From the NCBI GenBank assembly GCA_934613645.1, contig CAKTTC010000002.1, positions 186,001-250,000 on the forward strand: a stretch of 64,000 bases of DNA. The letters are read 5' to 3'. The notes under the pieces are model-generated. The model saw only the letters and a list, made by a program, of their open reading frames with translations, was not told where the DNA came from and searched no databases. The DNA is from an uncultured Opitutales bacterium (GTDB taxonomy: Bacteria; Verrucomicrobiota; Verrucomicrobiia; Opitutales; Intestinicryptomonadaceae). Shown in pieces: positions 44,601 through 52,819 of the stretch. The number at the start of each line of letters is the position of its first letter. Position 1 is the stretch's first letter. Made by a program: the position numbers and the translations under genes.

Positions 44601-47222
44601 CTTCCCCCAGCGCGCCGAAGCGTCTTTAAGCTCCTGCGGAATGCCCGCATGGAATGAGTCGAACAGCTCTACGGCTTCGGCGTGCATTCCGCGCTGGGCG
44701 AGCGCGCTGATTTTCGTTATCTGAGCGTCGAGGAAATTGTTTTTTACCGCAAGCAGACGGCGCATAATAACGGGGTCGTCGGGCGCGACGGCCAAGTCCA
44801 TTTCGAGCAGCTCAATCGCCTTTTCGAATTCGTTGGCGGCCATGTATTTTCTGAGCTGCTGCGAGTGGTCTTCGGGCGCGTTGCGCATTTCGGAGATGAG
44901 GTCGTTTACCTTGTCGATGCGCTCGTTGGGGATTCTGTCGGGAACGGGCGCGCCCGCGCGTGCGCAGTAGATAGTCCACTTTTCAAGCTGCGGGAACTGA
45001 AGCTCGTTTATTATGTTGATAAGCGACGGATACGCCGACATCATCATCAACGCCTCGCGCCTTTTGCCCATATCGGCAAGGGCAAGACACTTGTCCAGAC
45101 GCGCAACGGCTTTTGACTGGAGCATTTTGTATTCGCGCGCAATTTTGTAAAGCCCCACGTTGTCGGTCGAAATTTTGTCGGCGAGAATATCCTCTATTTT
45201 CATCACCACACTGCGGACGGAAATGGGCTTCGACTTCAAATCCTCCGCACCGTATGAAAGCAGCTGCTTGGGAACGTATGCGCCGTTTTCAGTTTCCGTC
45301 TCCCCGACGGGTTCGAAATTCTGCAGCCCCGCGCCCGAAACGTTGCGGCGGCGGCGCGACACCAAAAATATTGCAACGCACAACAGCGCACCTCCCGCTA
45401 CAATCAGCACGAAAACAACGACATCGCCCACAAAGAACTTGCTGCGCCAAGAAGTGTCAACGGCCTCGGGCTGCGCCTGCTTTTCGCGCGGAGCGAACGC
45501 GGCTTCAAACGCCGACGCGGGAACGATTATGTTTTTGCCGTTCTTGTCAGCACCGATTACCACGCCCGCAAGCTTTCCGTTCGAGTCCACAACCGCGCCG
45601 CCGTCCGACTTTTCGCCGTCGGCAATGAACACTGTCGTTTTTCCGAATTTGCCCGAATCCTCAATTCGGCTGGGCACGTCTTTCGACGAAAAGCATTTAG
45701 CCTCGGGCTCTTCGAGCTTCTTGGAGGAATTTTTTCTGTAGTCGAACCCGCGCGCAAGCTTTTGAATGTCGGCGGTTGACTTCAAAATGGCGAAGTCGCG
45801 CGATTTTTTCAACGCCGTGTCCGACTTGCCCAAGAACGGGAACTTTGCGTTTTTGGCGTCGATTACTTCGAACAACGCAAGCTTGCCGTCGGCGAATTTT
45901 TGAACCAACTTTACCGCGCGCGAAAATGCGGTGTCGCCTATTTTATATATTGCGTAGGCGTTCTGGTAGGCGAGATTGCCGTCGAAACGCACCAAAAGTT
46001 TGCCGTCGGCCGAAGTGAAAACGCCGTCCTTTACTACGGAAGTGCTGCCGTTGTCAAACGCCACTTTAACGAGAGCCGCCTCTTTGGGCAAATTCTCGAC
46101 AACCGCAGCGGGAACGTCGGGCGCGGACGTGTTGTATTCAACCCCCTTGTCCTTCAAAAACCTGATAGCCTCAGAAATTTCCGAAGCCAATTCGAGTTTA
46201 TCCCCTTCTTCGTTTATACCAGCAGTCACGACCCCCACAACAACACCGTCCTTATTGAAAAGCGGGCCTCCTGAATTTCCGAAATGTTGAGTTGCATTAT
46301 GCTGAATTACCTTTGCGCGATTACGCCGATCCAACCCCCAATTTTCCCTCGTTGCAAGTTTTGCGATTGAACCGAAATCTCCACATGCGGGATTTGCAAC
46401 ATCGTTGAATTCTTCGGGAAGTTTTGTAATTTCCGGACACGATGCTGTAGTTTTGAATCCCCTCACATTTTGGAAATTCGAGACATCGACATTTACCTTT
46501 TTCCTAACTTGTTCTATCAATTTACGAAGTCCGTTTTCTTCAATCCACTTTTCTTCTTCGTCAGAAATCCCTTCTCCATTTTTTATTTTTTTGAGAACCT
46601 CCAAAGCTTTAGCGCGCCAATCAGGATTTTCAATGCTTTCAACCTCCTTTTCTATTGAATCAAGCCAATATTGCCGTATTCCCTCGTCCGAAACAAATTT
46701 AAGACCGAGAAAAACTGCGCACTTATACCATTTTTCTACATCATCATTAATACCCGAAAAACCTATTGTGGCGACCTGTTCACCGACTTTCGGTTTGCTT
46801 TCCGACAAACGCATTGGGCGGCACTCTTTTAAATTTGAGACTTTAATCAAAGCCAAATCGAGCGCGCGGCGTTCGGCTACAAGTTCCGCGCGGTATGCGT
46901 AAATTTCGCCGCCTACGTTTTGCATTACAATATAATAGCGGTGTTTGCCTTCTACAAGATTATCCGCCTCTGAATCCGTTAGCTTTACAGTGCGTATCTC
47001 ACCTTCTTTGTCGATATATTTATGAGTGAGGGCAGTTACGTGGGCGTTTGTAAGAATGTAGCCGTCGTTGTTGATTATAAAGCCAGTCCCGTGTGAACTA
47101 CCGTTGTAGACACGGACGATTGACGACCTGAATTTTTCGTAGTATCCCGACATATCTTCGGCGCGCAGTCCGCCCACGAACATCGCAATACTTACAACAA
47201 TCAACAAACTTTTCTTCAGCAT
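41673..47222 (-). CDS. giant trypsin-like protease with two membrane segments and STN-like C-terminus
   Basis: 1849 residues. Signal peptide (MLKKSLLIVVSIAMFVGGLRA), then an S1C/trypsin-like domain with complete triad His61 (YILTNAHV), Asp122 (ALDLALIKV), Ser317 (FGNSGGPLF). A ~100-residue insertion separates Asp and Ser. Residues ~365-590 look like a second protease-like domain in which the active-site loop reads KSDGGAVVDSNGKLAGVV, without the GNSGG serine. Membrane segment near 600-625 (VVVFVLIVAGGALLCVAIFL), a helical region to ~1020, a second membrane segment (FGISAVVVLTAGAIGVKCYL), long coiled coils, and a C-terminal ~90 residues resembling an STN/secretin N-terminal fold (GVEIEFKSDWDIPITFRAEN). 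Central piece of the operon. Confidence 0.85.
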   Translation of the reverse strand: MLKKSLLIVVSIAMFVGGLRAEDMSGYYEKFRSSIVRVYNGSSHGTGFIINNDGYILTNAHVTALTHKYIDKEGEIRTVKLTDSEADNLVEGKHRYYIVMQNVGGEIYAYRAELVAERRALDLALIKVSNLKECRPMRLSESKPKVGEQVATIGFSGINDDVEKWYKCAVFLGLKFVSDEGIRQYWLDSIEKEVESIENPDWRAKALEVLKKIKNGEGISDEEEKWIEENGLRKLIEQVRKKVNVDVSNFQNVRGFKTTASCPEITKLPEEFNDVANPACGDFGSIAKLATRENWGLDRRNRAKVIQHNATQHFGNSGGPLFNKDGVVVGVVTAGINEEGDKLELASEISEAIRFLKDKGVEYNTSAPDVPAAVVENLPKEAALVKVAFDNGSTSVVKDGVFTSADGKLLVRFDGNLAYQNAYAIYKIGDTAFSRAVKLVQKFADGKLALFEVIDAKNAKFPFLGKSDTALKKSRDFAILKSTADIQKLARGFDYRKNSSKKLEEPEAKCFSSKDVPSRIEDSGKFGKTTVFIADGEKSDGGAVVDSNGKLAGVVIGADKNGKNIIVPASAFEAAFAPREKQAQPEAVDTSWRSKFFVGDVVVFVLIVAGGALLCVAIFLVSRRRRNVSGAGLQNFEPVGETETENGAYVPKQLLSYGAEDLKSKPISVRSVVMKIEDILADKISTDNVGLYKIAREYKMLQSKAVARLDKCLALADMGKRREALMMMSAYPSLINIINELQFPQLEKWTIYCARAGAPVPDRIPNERIDKVNDLISEMRNAPEDHSQQLRKYMAANEFEKAIELLEMDLAVAPDDPVIMRRLLAVKNNFLDAQITKISALAQRGMHAEAVELFDSFHAGIPQELKDASARWGKMFAYIRSQKFAAAAAEMEELKAALEASTAEDWRNIFTILSAIDGYVEAFPELGETLDSAAVAQKRALAEECKREYETRAAFEESCGELDKCVGALRSLFEHGKVSREMLVDNLAVLERAWNAVADFGRDIPDDVSARYKKGANFVRNEIRRIDRIRKATAFGISAVVVLTAGAIGVKCYLDKLRNAAYAEYNALYNKHAAAKVLEETSASLDARHIKYAKIPQFAEIKAKIAEKIDAEKRREADLKVFVKNCSEPIELKPQSDAVYARETALKTEFARLAGTLPESFAEELNGAKSTFDISLKKYRAYIEGVITSKRAKILGEVRALYAGLKDGFERGELDAEAVKKVCDGIADFEKSTDKYVKKPSKSDTEEIGKYRDGVENMQRVRKDTDAALAELSESRNFSSYSAAVKKINRLCENNMPDYNVYQALNGGEERAKTLKEFCEQLYASRSGMFSLLRSGLEKYFRKNKSRHVAGVKGEADGGLDFQSFVFGENSEAGLIGKIKELCPENDLKMYSYKREWYTENSGYKPWKTDVVYTVGEVKEHILPLKDIGGKFRGCDVLEASKTVYSYVVVSETSAFRKNPVPVAKTFEHIIYADSTGQVDFGRGAKLSDGVLSPESKILEKIRSGSLSITVDRMNNTRAEISPDVSFLGLLGDIVYDGEIRENFKFYALGKMLDALNQFAPYGSGYWFSPTAVRLNRLFQKDNKSFLSRGSWAFGETENRMKSLELFPTRSLEERIEFLTANKISFVDEAKLTARCVEKMRNPTVEIVGVFDVDGRLPASLKLERDRLYISLDSRGKTVCASASEFKSVRGMALAPIVQMYTPRGMVADVAQAQELDSAALVDSVCNYLFEFNPQNKLERKTLDKNVAVSKKLGTITIPQLNIPEPGIPLSKALRSIAALSRQHDSAGGANVKGVEIEFKSDWDIPITFRAENWNVGRILAFICNKYDFSMKITKGKIVIEKKSLRYEN

Positions 47223-47230
47223 ATTAAACC

Positions 47231-49816
47231 TTACTCTTTAATTCTTTTAAATTTTATCTTTACCGTGCCGCGCACGTCGGAATTTTTGAAATTTTGAACT
47301 TCCTTTTTTATCTTTTGCAATTCGTCCGCGGAAAGCCCTTCCGCCGCCGTGTCGCGATTAAGCAATTTTGCCAGCGCATCGAGCTTGGCGACCTTTTCCC
47401 CTTTGAGCTTTTTTATTTCCGCTTGGGCTTCTTTTAGCCGCACCTGCACCCCACTTTGCCCCTCCGCAACAGCCAAAAGCTCATCTACTATTTTAACAAC
47501 TTTTTCGTGGTTTATGAGCATAAACAAAGTTTCATCATCTTTGATAGAATCGTTTATTTCTCCTATAGACTTATTTACCTTGCCTTTAACCGACTTAAAC
47601 GCTTCACGCTTTTCTTTATTATTAATTGAGTTCAAGAGACTATTCGGATTTATTTTTCCGTCTTCCGCAAAAGCGTAGTTTAGTTCTGAAATGATTTTTT
47701 TGGTTTCACGGAAATTACCAAGTGCGGTAGCTTCACTAAACTGGAAATTTTGTATATTTTTAATTTTACCGAGCTGTTCTTTAAAGTCCACATATCGTGA
47801 ACAATCGGAGGATTTTATATCACTCATGGCAGCGTAAAGGCTTTTTATATTGGTCTTCAGTTCTCCCAATTTATTACTCTTGGCTCTGAATTTTTTGGAA
47901 ATATCCGTTTCGGTAAGGCTTTTCAACTCTTCAAACTTCTTGTTTGCAAAACCGAGTTTGTATCGCAGTGTTGCCTCTATGCGTTTTTTGTTCAAGCCTG
48001 CGGGGACGCCTTTTAATTTTTCCGCAGCAAGGGAATCTTCGCCGTAGCATTCTGTTATAAATTGTTTTGCGTTTTCGTGTTCGGCGAACTTTGCCAGTTC
48101 GGGATTGCCGCGCCGCAAATATCCAACAAACGCTTCGGCGTTTTCGGGAAGTTTGGCGGTTGATTTTTCCGCAGGCTGAAGTTTTGCAATTTCTTTCTCC
48201 GCGGCGGCAATTTTTCCGTTCAGCTCCGCTATTTTCGTGATTGTATCTAAAATATCTTTGCGCTTCTTTTCTACATTGCGCGTTTTCAAATCATCACCCG
48301 AAAGCCAAGTGGGCGAATTTATGTTCCAGTCAAAAACCAATTCGATTTTGTTTGATGAATAAAAATGCGGGCTGTCAAACAACGAATAGTCAACACCGAA
48401 TTTGCCGTCTTTTACGTTGCAGATTTCAGAAATTTTCACTTCGGCGGACGCCCATTTTGTTTCGTCTTCAATGAAAAGTATGCCGTAGTTTACGCCCGAT
48501 ATTTCTGCGGGATATTTATACAGAACCCCCGATTTCACGGGGGAGTCGCCGCCGATTATTTTCCCGTAGAGTTTTTCAAACGTTTCGCCGTCCAAATTTG
48601 CAACGTCGTTAGTGCCCGCAACAAACAAAACAACGCGCTGAATGTCGGCGTATTCCGCCCCGCCGAACCCGAGTATGCGCTTGAGTTTTTGTGCCTCCGC
48701 CGAAACTGCAATCTGTTTCGGCATTTCCTTTTCGGCTACAGGCGCGGCGGGCTTGGGCGATTCCGCCGCAGACGGCTTTTCCTCCGCGGGCTTTGGCTCG
48801 GGCATCGCAGATTTTGCGGGAGCGTCCGCCTGCGCTTCTTCGTTTTCGGAATCATTCGCAGGGGGAGTCAAAACGGCGACGGACTGCGGTGTAGAAGAGT
48901 CGTCAACCTCAACCGTAGGGGCGTCGGAAAACTGGCTAAAGAGCAAATATCCGCAGACAACCAGAACCGCCGCAAATGCCGAAATAGGCAGCACAAGCCC
49001 GCCCACGCGCGACGCCTTGGGGAGTTTGTCGAAGTCGAAATCTGCGGCCGAAGCCGACGGCGCAGCGTCCAAATCCGCGTCCGCAACGCGCCGCCGTTTT
49101 GAGTGCGGCATTTCATTTTCGGGCGTTGCGTAGACGAACGTTGCGGGGTCGAAATTCCTGAATTCCGCAACGTTTTCGGGCGTCTGGGCGTCGGCAAGCA
49201 CAAAGTTGAATTCGCGCGCCGACTCCCCGTTTTGCAGGCGCGTCGTCCAAGTATAGCTCCACGAAGCCGACTTTTCGTGCGCCATAGACTCCGCAAGAAG
49301 CTCCAGAAAAGCGCGTTCGTCGGTGTCTCTGAAAAGCAGATGTTTGGCGTATTCAAGCGGCATTGCGCGCTGTCCGCAAACCGCGCGCCACTTGACGTTG
49401 GCATAGGTTTTGGGCGTAAACGGCGCGAAATCGGCGTCGGTGAGCACGCGCGCAGGCTCGTTCCACGACGTTTTCCAGCCCGTCCAATTAGCCGCAAAAT
49501 CAGCCGACGAGCCGAACCGCGAAACCTCCGCCTCCGAAAACACGACGTGGTGCGAAATAAAATTCGTCCTGCCCGTGTAGTCGAACCCGCAATCCGCCGT
49601 GCGCGAGCACACAAAAAACCTGTCCGTGCCAAGCTCCACAACCCTGAAACTGAGGATTGTCTTCGACAGCCCCTTGGCGAAGTCGAAGCGCGAAAAGCCC
49701 TCGAGCGCGGCGACAAGCGGCTTGCGCATATCGGCGGTGCGCGCCGCGGTGCAGTAGCCCGACCTTCCCAAATCGAGCCCGCGGGCTATGCTTGTATAGA
49801 CGAGTTGTTGCGGCAT
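47231..49816 (-). CDS. GAP1-N2-like GTPase-associated protein with membrane helix
   Basis: 861 residues. Residues 1-~240 follow the pattern of GTPase-associated protein 1 N-terminal domains (GAP1-N2): TSIARGLDLGRSGYCTAART, FFVCSRTADCGFDYTGRTNF, ISHHVVFSEAEVSRFG, WKTSWNEPARVL. A membrane helix spans 272-295 (GGLVLPISAFAAVLVVCGYL), followed by a Pro/Ala/Glu linker and a long Lys/Glu-rich periplasmic coiled-coil region with one alpha/beta segment (RVVLFVAGTNDVANLDGETF). The N-terminal domain is therefore cytoplasmic, beside the GTPase gene directly upstream (18-base gap). Family naming rests on remembered consensus. Confidence 0.8.
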   Translation of the reverse strand: MPQQLVYTSIARGLDLGRSGYCTAARTADMRKPLVAALEGFSRFDFAKGLSKTILSFRVVELGTDRFFVCSRTADCGFDYTGRTNFISHHVVFSEAEVSRFGSSADFAANWTGWKTSWNEPARVLTDADFAPFTPKTYANVKWRAVCGQRAMPLEYAKHLLFRDTDERAFLELLAESMAHEKSASWSYTWTTRLQNGESAREFNFVLADAQTPENVAEFRNFDPATFVYATPENEMPHSKRRRVADADLDAAPSASAADFDFDKLPKASRVGGLVLPISAFAAVLVVCGYLLFSQFSDAPTVEVDDSSTPQSVAVLTPPANDSENEEAQADAPAKSAMPEPKPAEEKPSAAESPKPAAPVAEKEMPKQIAVSAEAQKLKRILGFGGAEYADIQRVVLFVAGTNDVANLDGETFEKLYGKIIGGDSPVKSGVLYKYPAEISGVNYGILFIEDETKWASAEVKISEICNVKDGKFGVDYSLFDSPHFYSSNKIELVFDWNINSPTWLSGDDLKTRNVEKKRKDILDTITKIAELNGKIAAAEKEIAKLQPAEKSTAKLPENAEAFVGYLRRGNPELAKFAEHENAKQFITECYGEDSLAAEKLKGVPAGLNKKRIEATLRYKLGFANKKFEELKSLTETDISKKFRAKSNKLGELKTNIKSLYAAMSDIKSSDCSRYVDFKEQLGKIKNIQNFQFSEATALGNFRETKKIISELNYAFAEDGKINPNSLLNSINNKEKREAFKSVKGKVNKSIGEINDSIKDDETLFMLINHEKVVKIVDELLAVAEGQSGVQVRLKEAQAEIKKLKGEKVAKLDALAKLLNRDTAAEGLSADELQKIKKEVQNFKNSDVRGTVKIKFKRIKE

Positions 49817-49834
49817 TTTGCGGATACTTTGATG

Positions 49835-51646
49835 TTAGAAAACGAACGCCGATTTTTCCGAACCGCCGCCCGAAACCGTTTTGGCAATCGGGGCGTCGGC
49901 GATGTCGGAGAACGCCCAAATGAAGGCGTCGCAGACGTGGAATGGGCGGATTTTCGAGATTTCGGGCGCGAGGAATTCGCTGCCGTCGGGGTTGACTATT
50001 TTTCCGGGGGCGCGTCCGAACGAGCTTACCATAAAGTATTTTATGTTTTTTGAAACCATTTCGGCATTTACAACAATGCTCGGAACGTATTCGGCAAGGA
50101 AATTTCTTATTTTTTCTGAATTTCTGTCAACAACAGAGTTGTCCCACTTGCCCGAAGCGAGCGGGTCTTCAAGCTGCGACATATCGAACAATCCGCCGAG
50201 AGCGTCGCATTTGTTGACCATAAAGGCGAACGGAATGCCCAAGTCAAACGCGCTTGAAGTGTTGCGGATTTGCTTTATGCGGTTTGCCATTTCCGCAAGA
50301 ATTATATCCTGCTGGTCGAACATATTTTTGCCGAGCTGCGGGTCGATATCCTTCGAGAGGCGCATTTTGAATTCGTTGGAAGTCAGCGGGTCGTAGAGGA
50401 ACATCAGAACGTCGGCGGCGGCAACGTGGAGCGCGCCGGGGGAGTCGTCTATGCTGACGCTCGGTTCGAAGTGTTCGCCCGCGTTGTCGTAGAAAGTTAC
50501 GGAAGTCTGGTCGGCGTAGTCTTTCATGTTGCGCAGAACGTAGATGAACGGCTTTGGCAGCGACACCGTTTTGCCGTGGCGGACAAGCTTGTCATACATT
50601 CCGCCCTCAAGCTGGGTTTTTGCCAAGAAGTGCTTGTCGTTTCCGTCGACGGCGAAAAGCTCGTTTTTCATTGCCGTCATAACGGCGTTGAGCGGCGGGT
50701 CGGCATCGACGAGAGCCACGCCGAAGTTTTTGAACAGCGCGTTGGGCAGCTCGTGCAGAAGAATTGAGAGGAAATACGATTTCCCGCTGCTCGGCGCGCC
50801 CACAAGCGAAACTATGTGGTTGCGCATCTGCATAAACGTAGACGGCAGTTTTCTGTGGCAGTGCGGACACGCCATTTCGTGCGCGGGCACGCCCATTGGG
50901 TCGAGCGGCAGGCCTTTGGCGTTGTATTCGGTGGGGAGGAAGCGCAGTTTTTCGTCCTCGCCCATGAGGGGGTCGCCGGTGAGGCTTGCGTGGACTGCGA
51001 TGTAGTTTATTTCGTCGCGGTTGAAGCGCAGCCAGCACGACGGGCACACAAGCTCGCCGAAATCCTCGTCGATTTTCTGGACTTGCCCGAAGCCGTTTCC
51101 GCTTTTGGAAGCATGCTGCGGCGTTTGCGGAACGAAATCGGCGAAGATGTCTTTCGCCCAGAAGCCGACCGACGCGCCCTCGGGAATGACGGCGACGGAA
51201 TCGAGCGTAGAAGTCGCGCGCGAAAGCTCTCCGCTCAATTCGCGTAGCGAGGGGGCTGTTGCCAAAATCTCGTTTGTCTCGGGCTTGAACGCAGTCCACT
51301 TCCCGACGTTTACGCCCGACAACCCGCCCATTCCGCGGCTTGTCCAGAACACGAAAAACGGCTTTCCGCACAGAACCACGTTGTGGATTTTGTCTTTGGA
51401 AACTTCGGCGTTGTTCGGGAGCGGGTTGAAGTCGAAAGAGCCTGTAAGCCCCGAATTTTTCATCTGCAAAATGTTTCCGTCGGAAAGAAAGCGCAGCGAT
51501 GCGTCGGAGCGCACGTTTTCGGCGCGGATTTGCATATCGAAGCTGTCCGACGCCCCAATGTAATACGGCCATTTGTCGGTCCAGTTCAGCTCGCCGCTTT
51601 CGGCGTCCATAACATACAGTTTGTTTTCCTTTTTATTCCAGAACAT
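49835..51646 (-). CDS. zinc-ribbon P-loop GTPase (DO-GTPase2-like)
   Basis: 603 residues, no membrane segment. Residues 1-~175 form a beta-rich N-terminal domain that could be FHA-like. Then a split zinc ribbon: Cys201-P-S-Cys204 and Cys260-P-H-Cys263. GTPase motifs: Walker A G283APSSGKS290, a G3-type YDNAGEHF (387-393), and G4 NKCD (478-481). The arrangement agrees with double-GTPase/DO-GTPase2 proteins that accompany GAP1 in predicted conflict systems. It is the likely NTP-driven switch of the operon. Starts 3 bases after the FGE-like stop. Confidence 0.85.
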   Translation of the reverse strand: MFWNKKENKLYVMDAESGELNWTDKWPYYIGASDSFDMQIRAENVRSDASLRFLSDGNILQMKNSGLTGSFDFNPLPNNAEVSKDKIHNVVLCGKPFFVFWTSRGMGGLSGVNVGKWTAFKPETNEILATAPSLRELSGELSRATSTLDSVAVIPEGASVGFWAKDIFADFVPQTPQHASKSGNGFGQVQKIDEDFGELVCPSCWLRFNRDEINYIAVHASLTGDPLMGEDEKLRFLPTEYNAKGLPLDPMGVPAHEMACPHCHRKLPSTFMQMRNHIVSLVGAPSSGKSYFLSILLHELPNALFKNFGVALVDADPPLNAVMTAMKNELFAVDGNDKHFLAKTQLEGGMYDKLVRHGKTVSLPKPFIYVLRNMKDYADQTSVTFYDNAGEHFEPSVSIDDSPGALHVAAADVLMFLYDPLTSNEFKMRLSKDIDPQLGKNMFDQQDIILAEMANRIKQIRNTSSAFDLGIPFAFMVNKCDALGGLFDMSQLEDPLASGKWDNSVVDRNSEKIRNFLAEYVPSIVVNAEMVSKNIKYFMVSSFGRAPGKIVNPDGSEFLAPEISKIRPFHVCDAFIWAFSDIADAPIAKTVSGGGSEKSAFVF

Positions 51647-51649
51647 ATT

Positions 51650-52642
51650 CTACTTTCTTTTTTCCAAAACCACTCTGAAGCCGACGTTGGGAACTTTTGC
51701 GTCTTTGTGCAATCCGCACCTTTGCGACGGCAGCGTGTATTTTGTGGTAAAATCTCCGCCCTTTACTATTTTGATGTCGGAAACGCGCTGGGCTGAAATT
51801 TCCGACGCGCCGTCGGGCGAATAGGAGTCTCTGCACCACTCGGAAACGTTGCCCGACATATCGAAGAATCCCCACGCGTTCCGCTTCCCCGATTTCACCG
51901 CGCGCGGAGACCTCGCGTTTTTGTCGCGCTTGTTTTCGGCGGGAACTTCTACTCGGGAGGATTTCGCCGCATACTCCCACTGGAACTCGGTGGGCAGGTC
52001 TACGGCTTCGTCGGCGGCAATCTGCTTTGTGCGCCTCAAATATTGGGTGAGGGCGGCGCAAAACTCCCGTGCGCGCGTCCAAGAGACGCTTTCGGCGGGG
52101 TAGCGCGGATGTCCGCCGAAGACGTAGGCGGCGTTTTTGACGAATGCCGAAAACTGCGCCTGCGTGATTTCGGCTTCCGACATTGCAAACGGCGTGTCAA
52201 TGCGCCGCTTTTCGACACGCCAAACGGGCGCGCCGCCCGATTCGAACGAGCCGCCCGACAGCTCTATAAAATCGATTTTTCCGCCGCTTGGCATTTTAAA
52301 AGTGCGCGTTCGCACAACGTGCCCGACCGACTCCGACACGTCGCGCGGGGCGGGCTTTTCTTCGGGCGTGTCGCCCTGACGGGTGGAGGGTTTTGACTTT
52401 TCCGCGTCTGAAGACGGCGCGCCGCCCCCGCCGCCGTTGCCGCGTTCGCCCCCGTTCGGTGACTGCGTTCTATCGACAATCATTCTGCCGCCGTTTTTGT
52501 CGGTATTTTTTATCACGACCGCGCGCACAGAGTCTTCCACAAAAATCTTTTCCTTCCCGCAACCTTTTGCAAACAGAAGCACCGACAATGCAAGCACCGC
52601 CAAAAACGCCCCCGCAAAAAATATGAAAGCCCTGTTTATCAT
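51650..52642 (-). CDS. membrane-anchored FGE/sulfatase-modifying-like domain protein
   Basis: 330 residues; first gene of the operon. N-terminal membrane helix (residues 5-24, FIFFAGAFLAVLALSV; a lipobox at Cys28 is poor), a Gly/Pro-rich linker to ~110, then an FGE-sulfatase fold: SEAEITQAQFSAFV, PAESVSWTRAREFC, LPTEFQWEYAAKS, WGFFDMSGNVSEWCRDSY, VPNVGFRVV. Of the two copper-binding catalytic Cys only the second is kept (Cys309 in LPSQRCGLH; the first aligns with Leu304). So it probably binds a ligand instead of making formylglycine. Confidence 0.87.
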   Translation of the reverse strand: MINRAFIFFAGAFLAVLALSVLLFAKGCGKEKIFVEDSVRAVVIKNTDKNGGRMIVDRTQSPNGGERGNGGGGGAPSSDAEKSKPSTRQGDTPEEKPAPRDVSESVGHVVRTRTFKMPSGGKIDFIELSGGSFESGGAPVWRVEKRRIDTPFAMSEAEITQAQFSAFVKNAAYVFGGHPRYPAESVSWTRAREFCAALTQYLRRTKQIAADEAVDLPTEFQWEYAAKSSRVEVPAENKRDKNARSPRAVKSGKRNAWGFFDMSGNVSEWCRDSYSPDGASEISAQRVSDIKIVKGGDFTTKYTLPSQRCGLHKDAKVPNVGFRVVLEKRK

Positions 52643-52663
52643 TAATTCCTAAATCCACAATTC

Positions 52664-52691
52664 AATATGATATAACCGATGTTTGAGTCAA
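52664..52691 (-). promoter_or_regulatory. candidate promoter of the eight-gene operon
   Basis: On the minus strand TTGACT (52686-52691), 16-base spacer, CATATT (52664-52669), 22-50 bases before the FGE-like start at 52642. Confidence 0.45.
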
Positions 52692-52741
52692 CCATAAAAC
52701 GGCGCAGCAACACCCGTATATGTTTATTTCGCGGAAAGAGG

Positions 52742-52772
52742 AAAAATATTCCGCCCGTATTTCGGCGGGCGG
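52742..52772 (-). terminator. terminator of the lipocalin gene
   Basis: On the minus strand stem CCGCCCG/CGGGCGG (52751-52757, 52766-52772) followed by AATATTTTT. It separates the lipocalin gene from the operon downstream. Confidence 0.75.
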
Positions 52773-52819
52773 CGCGGCTTCAAACGCAACTTGCGGAATA
52801 TTGGAATGTAAGGAATCGT

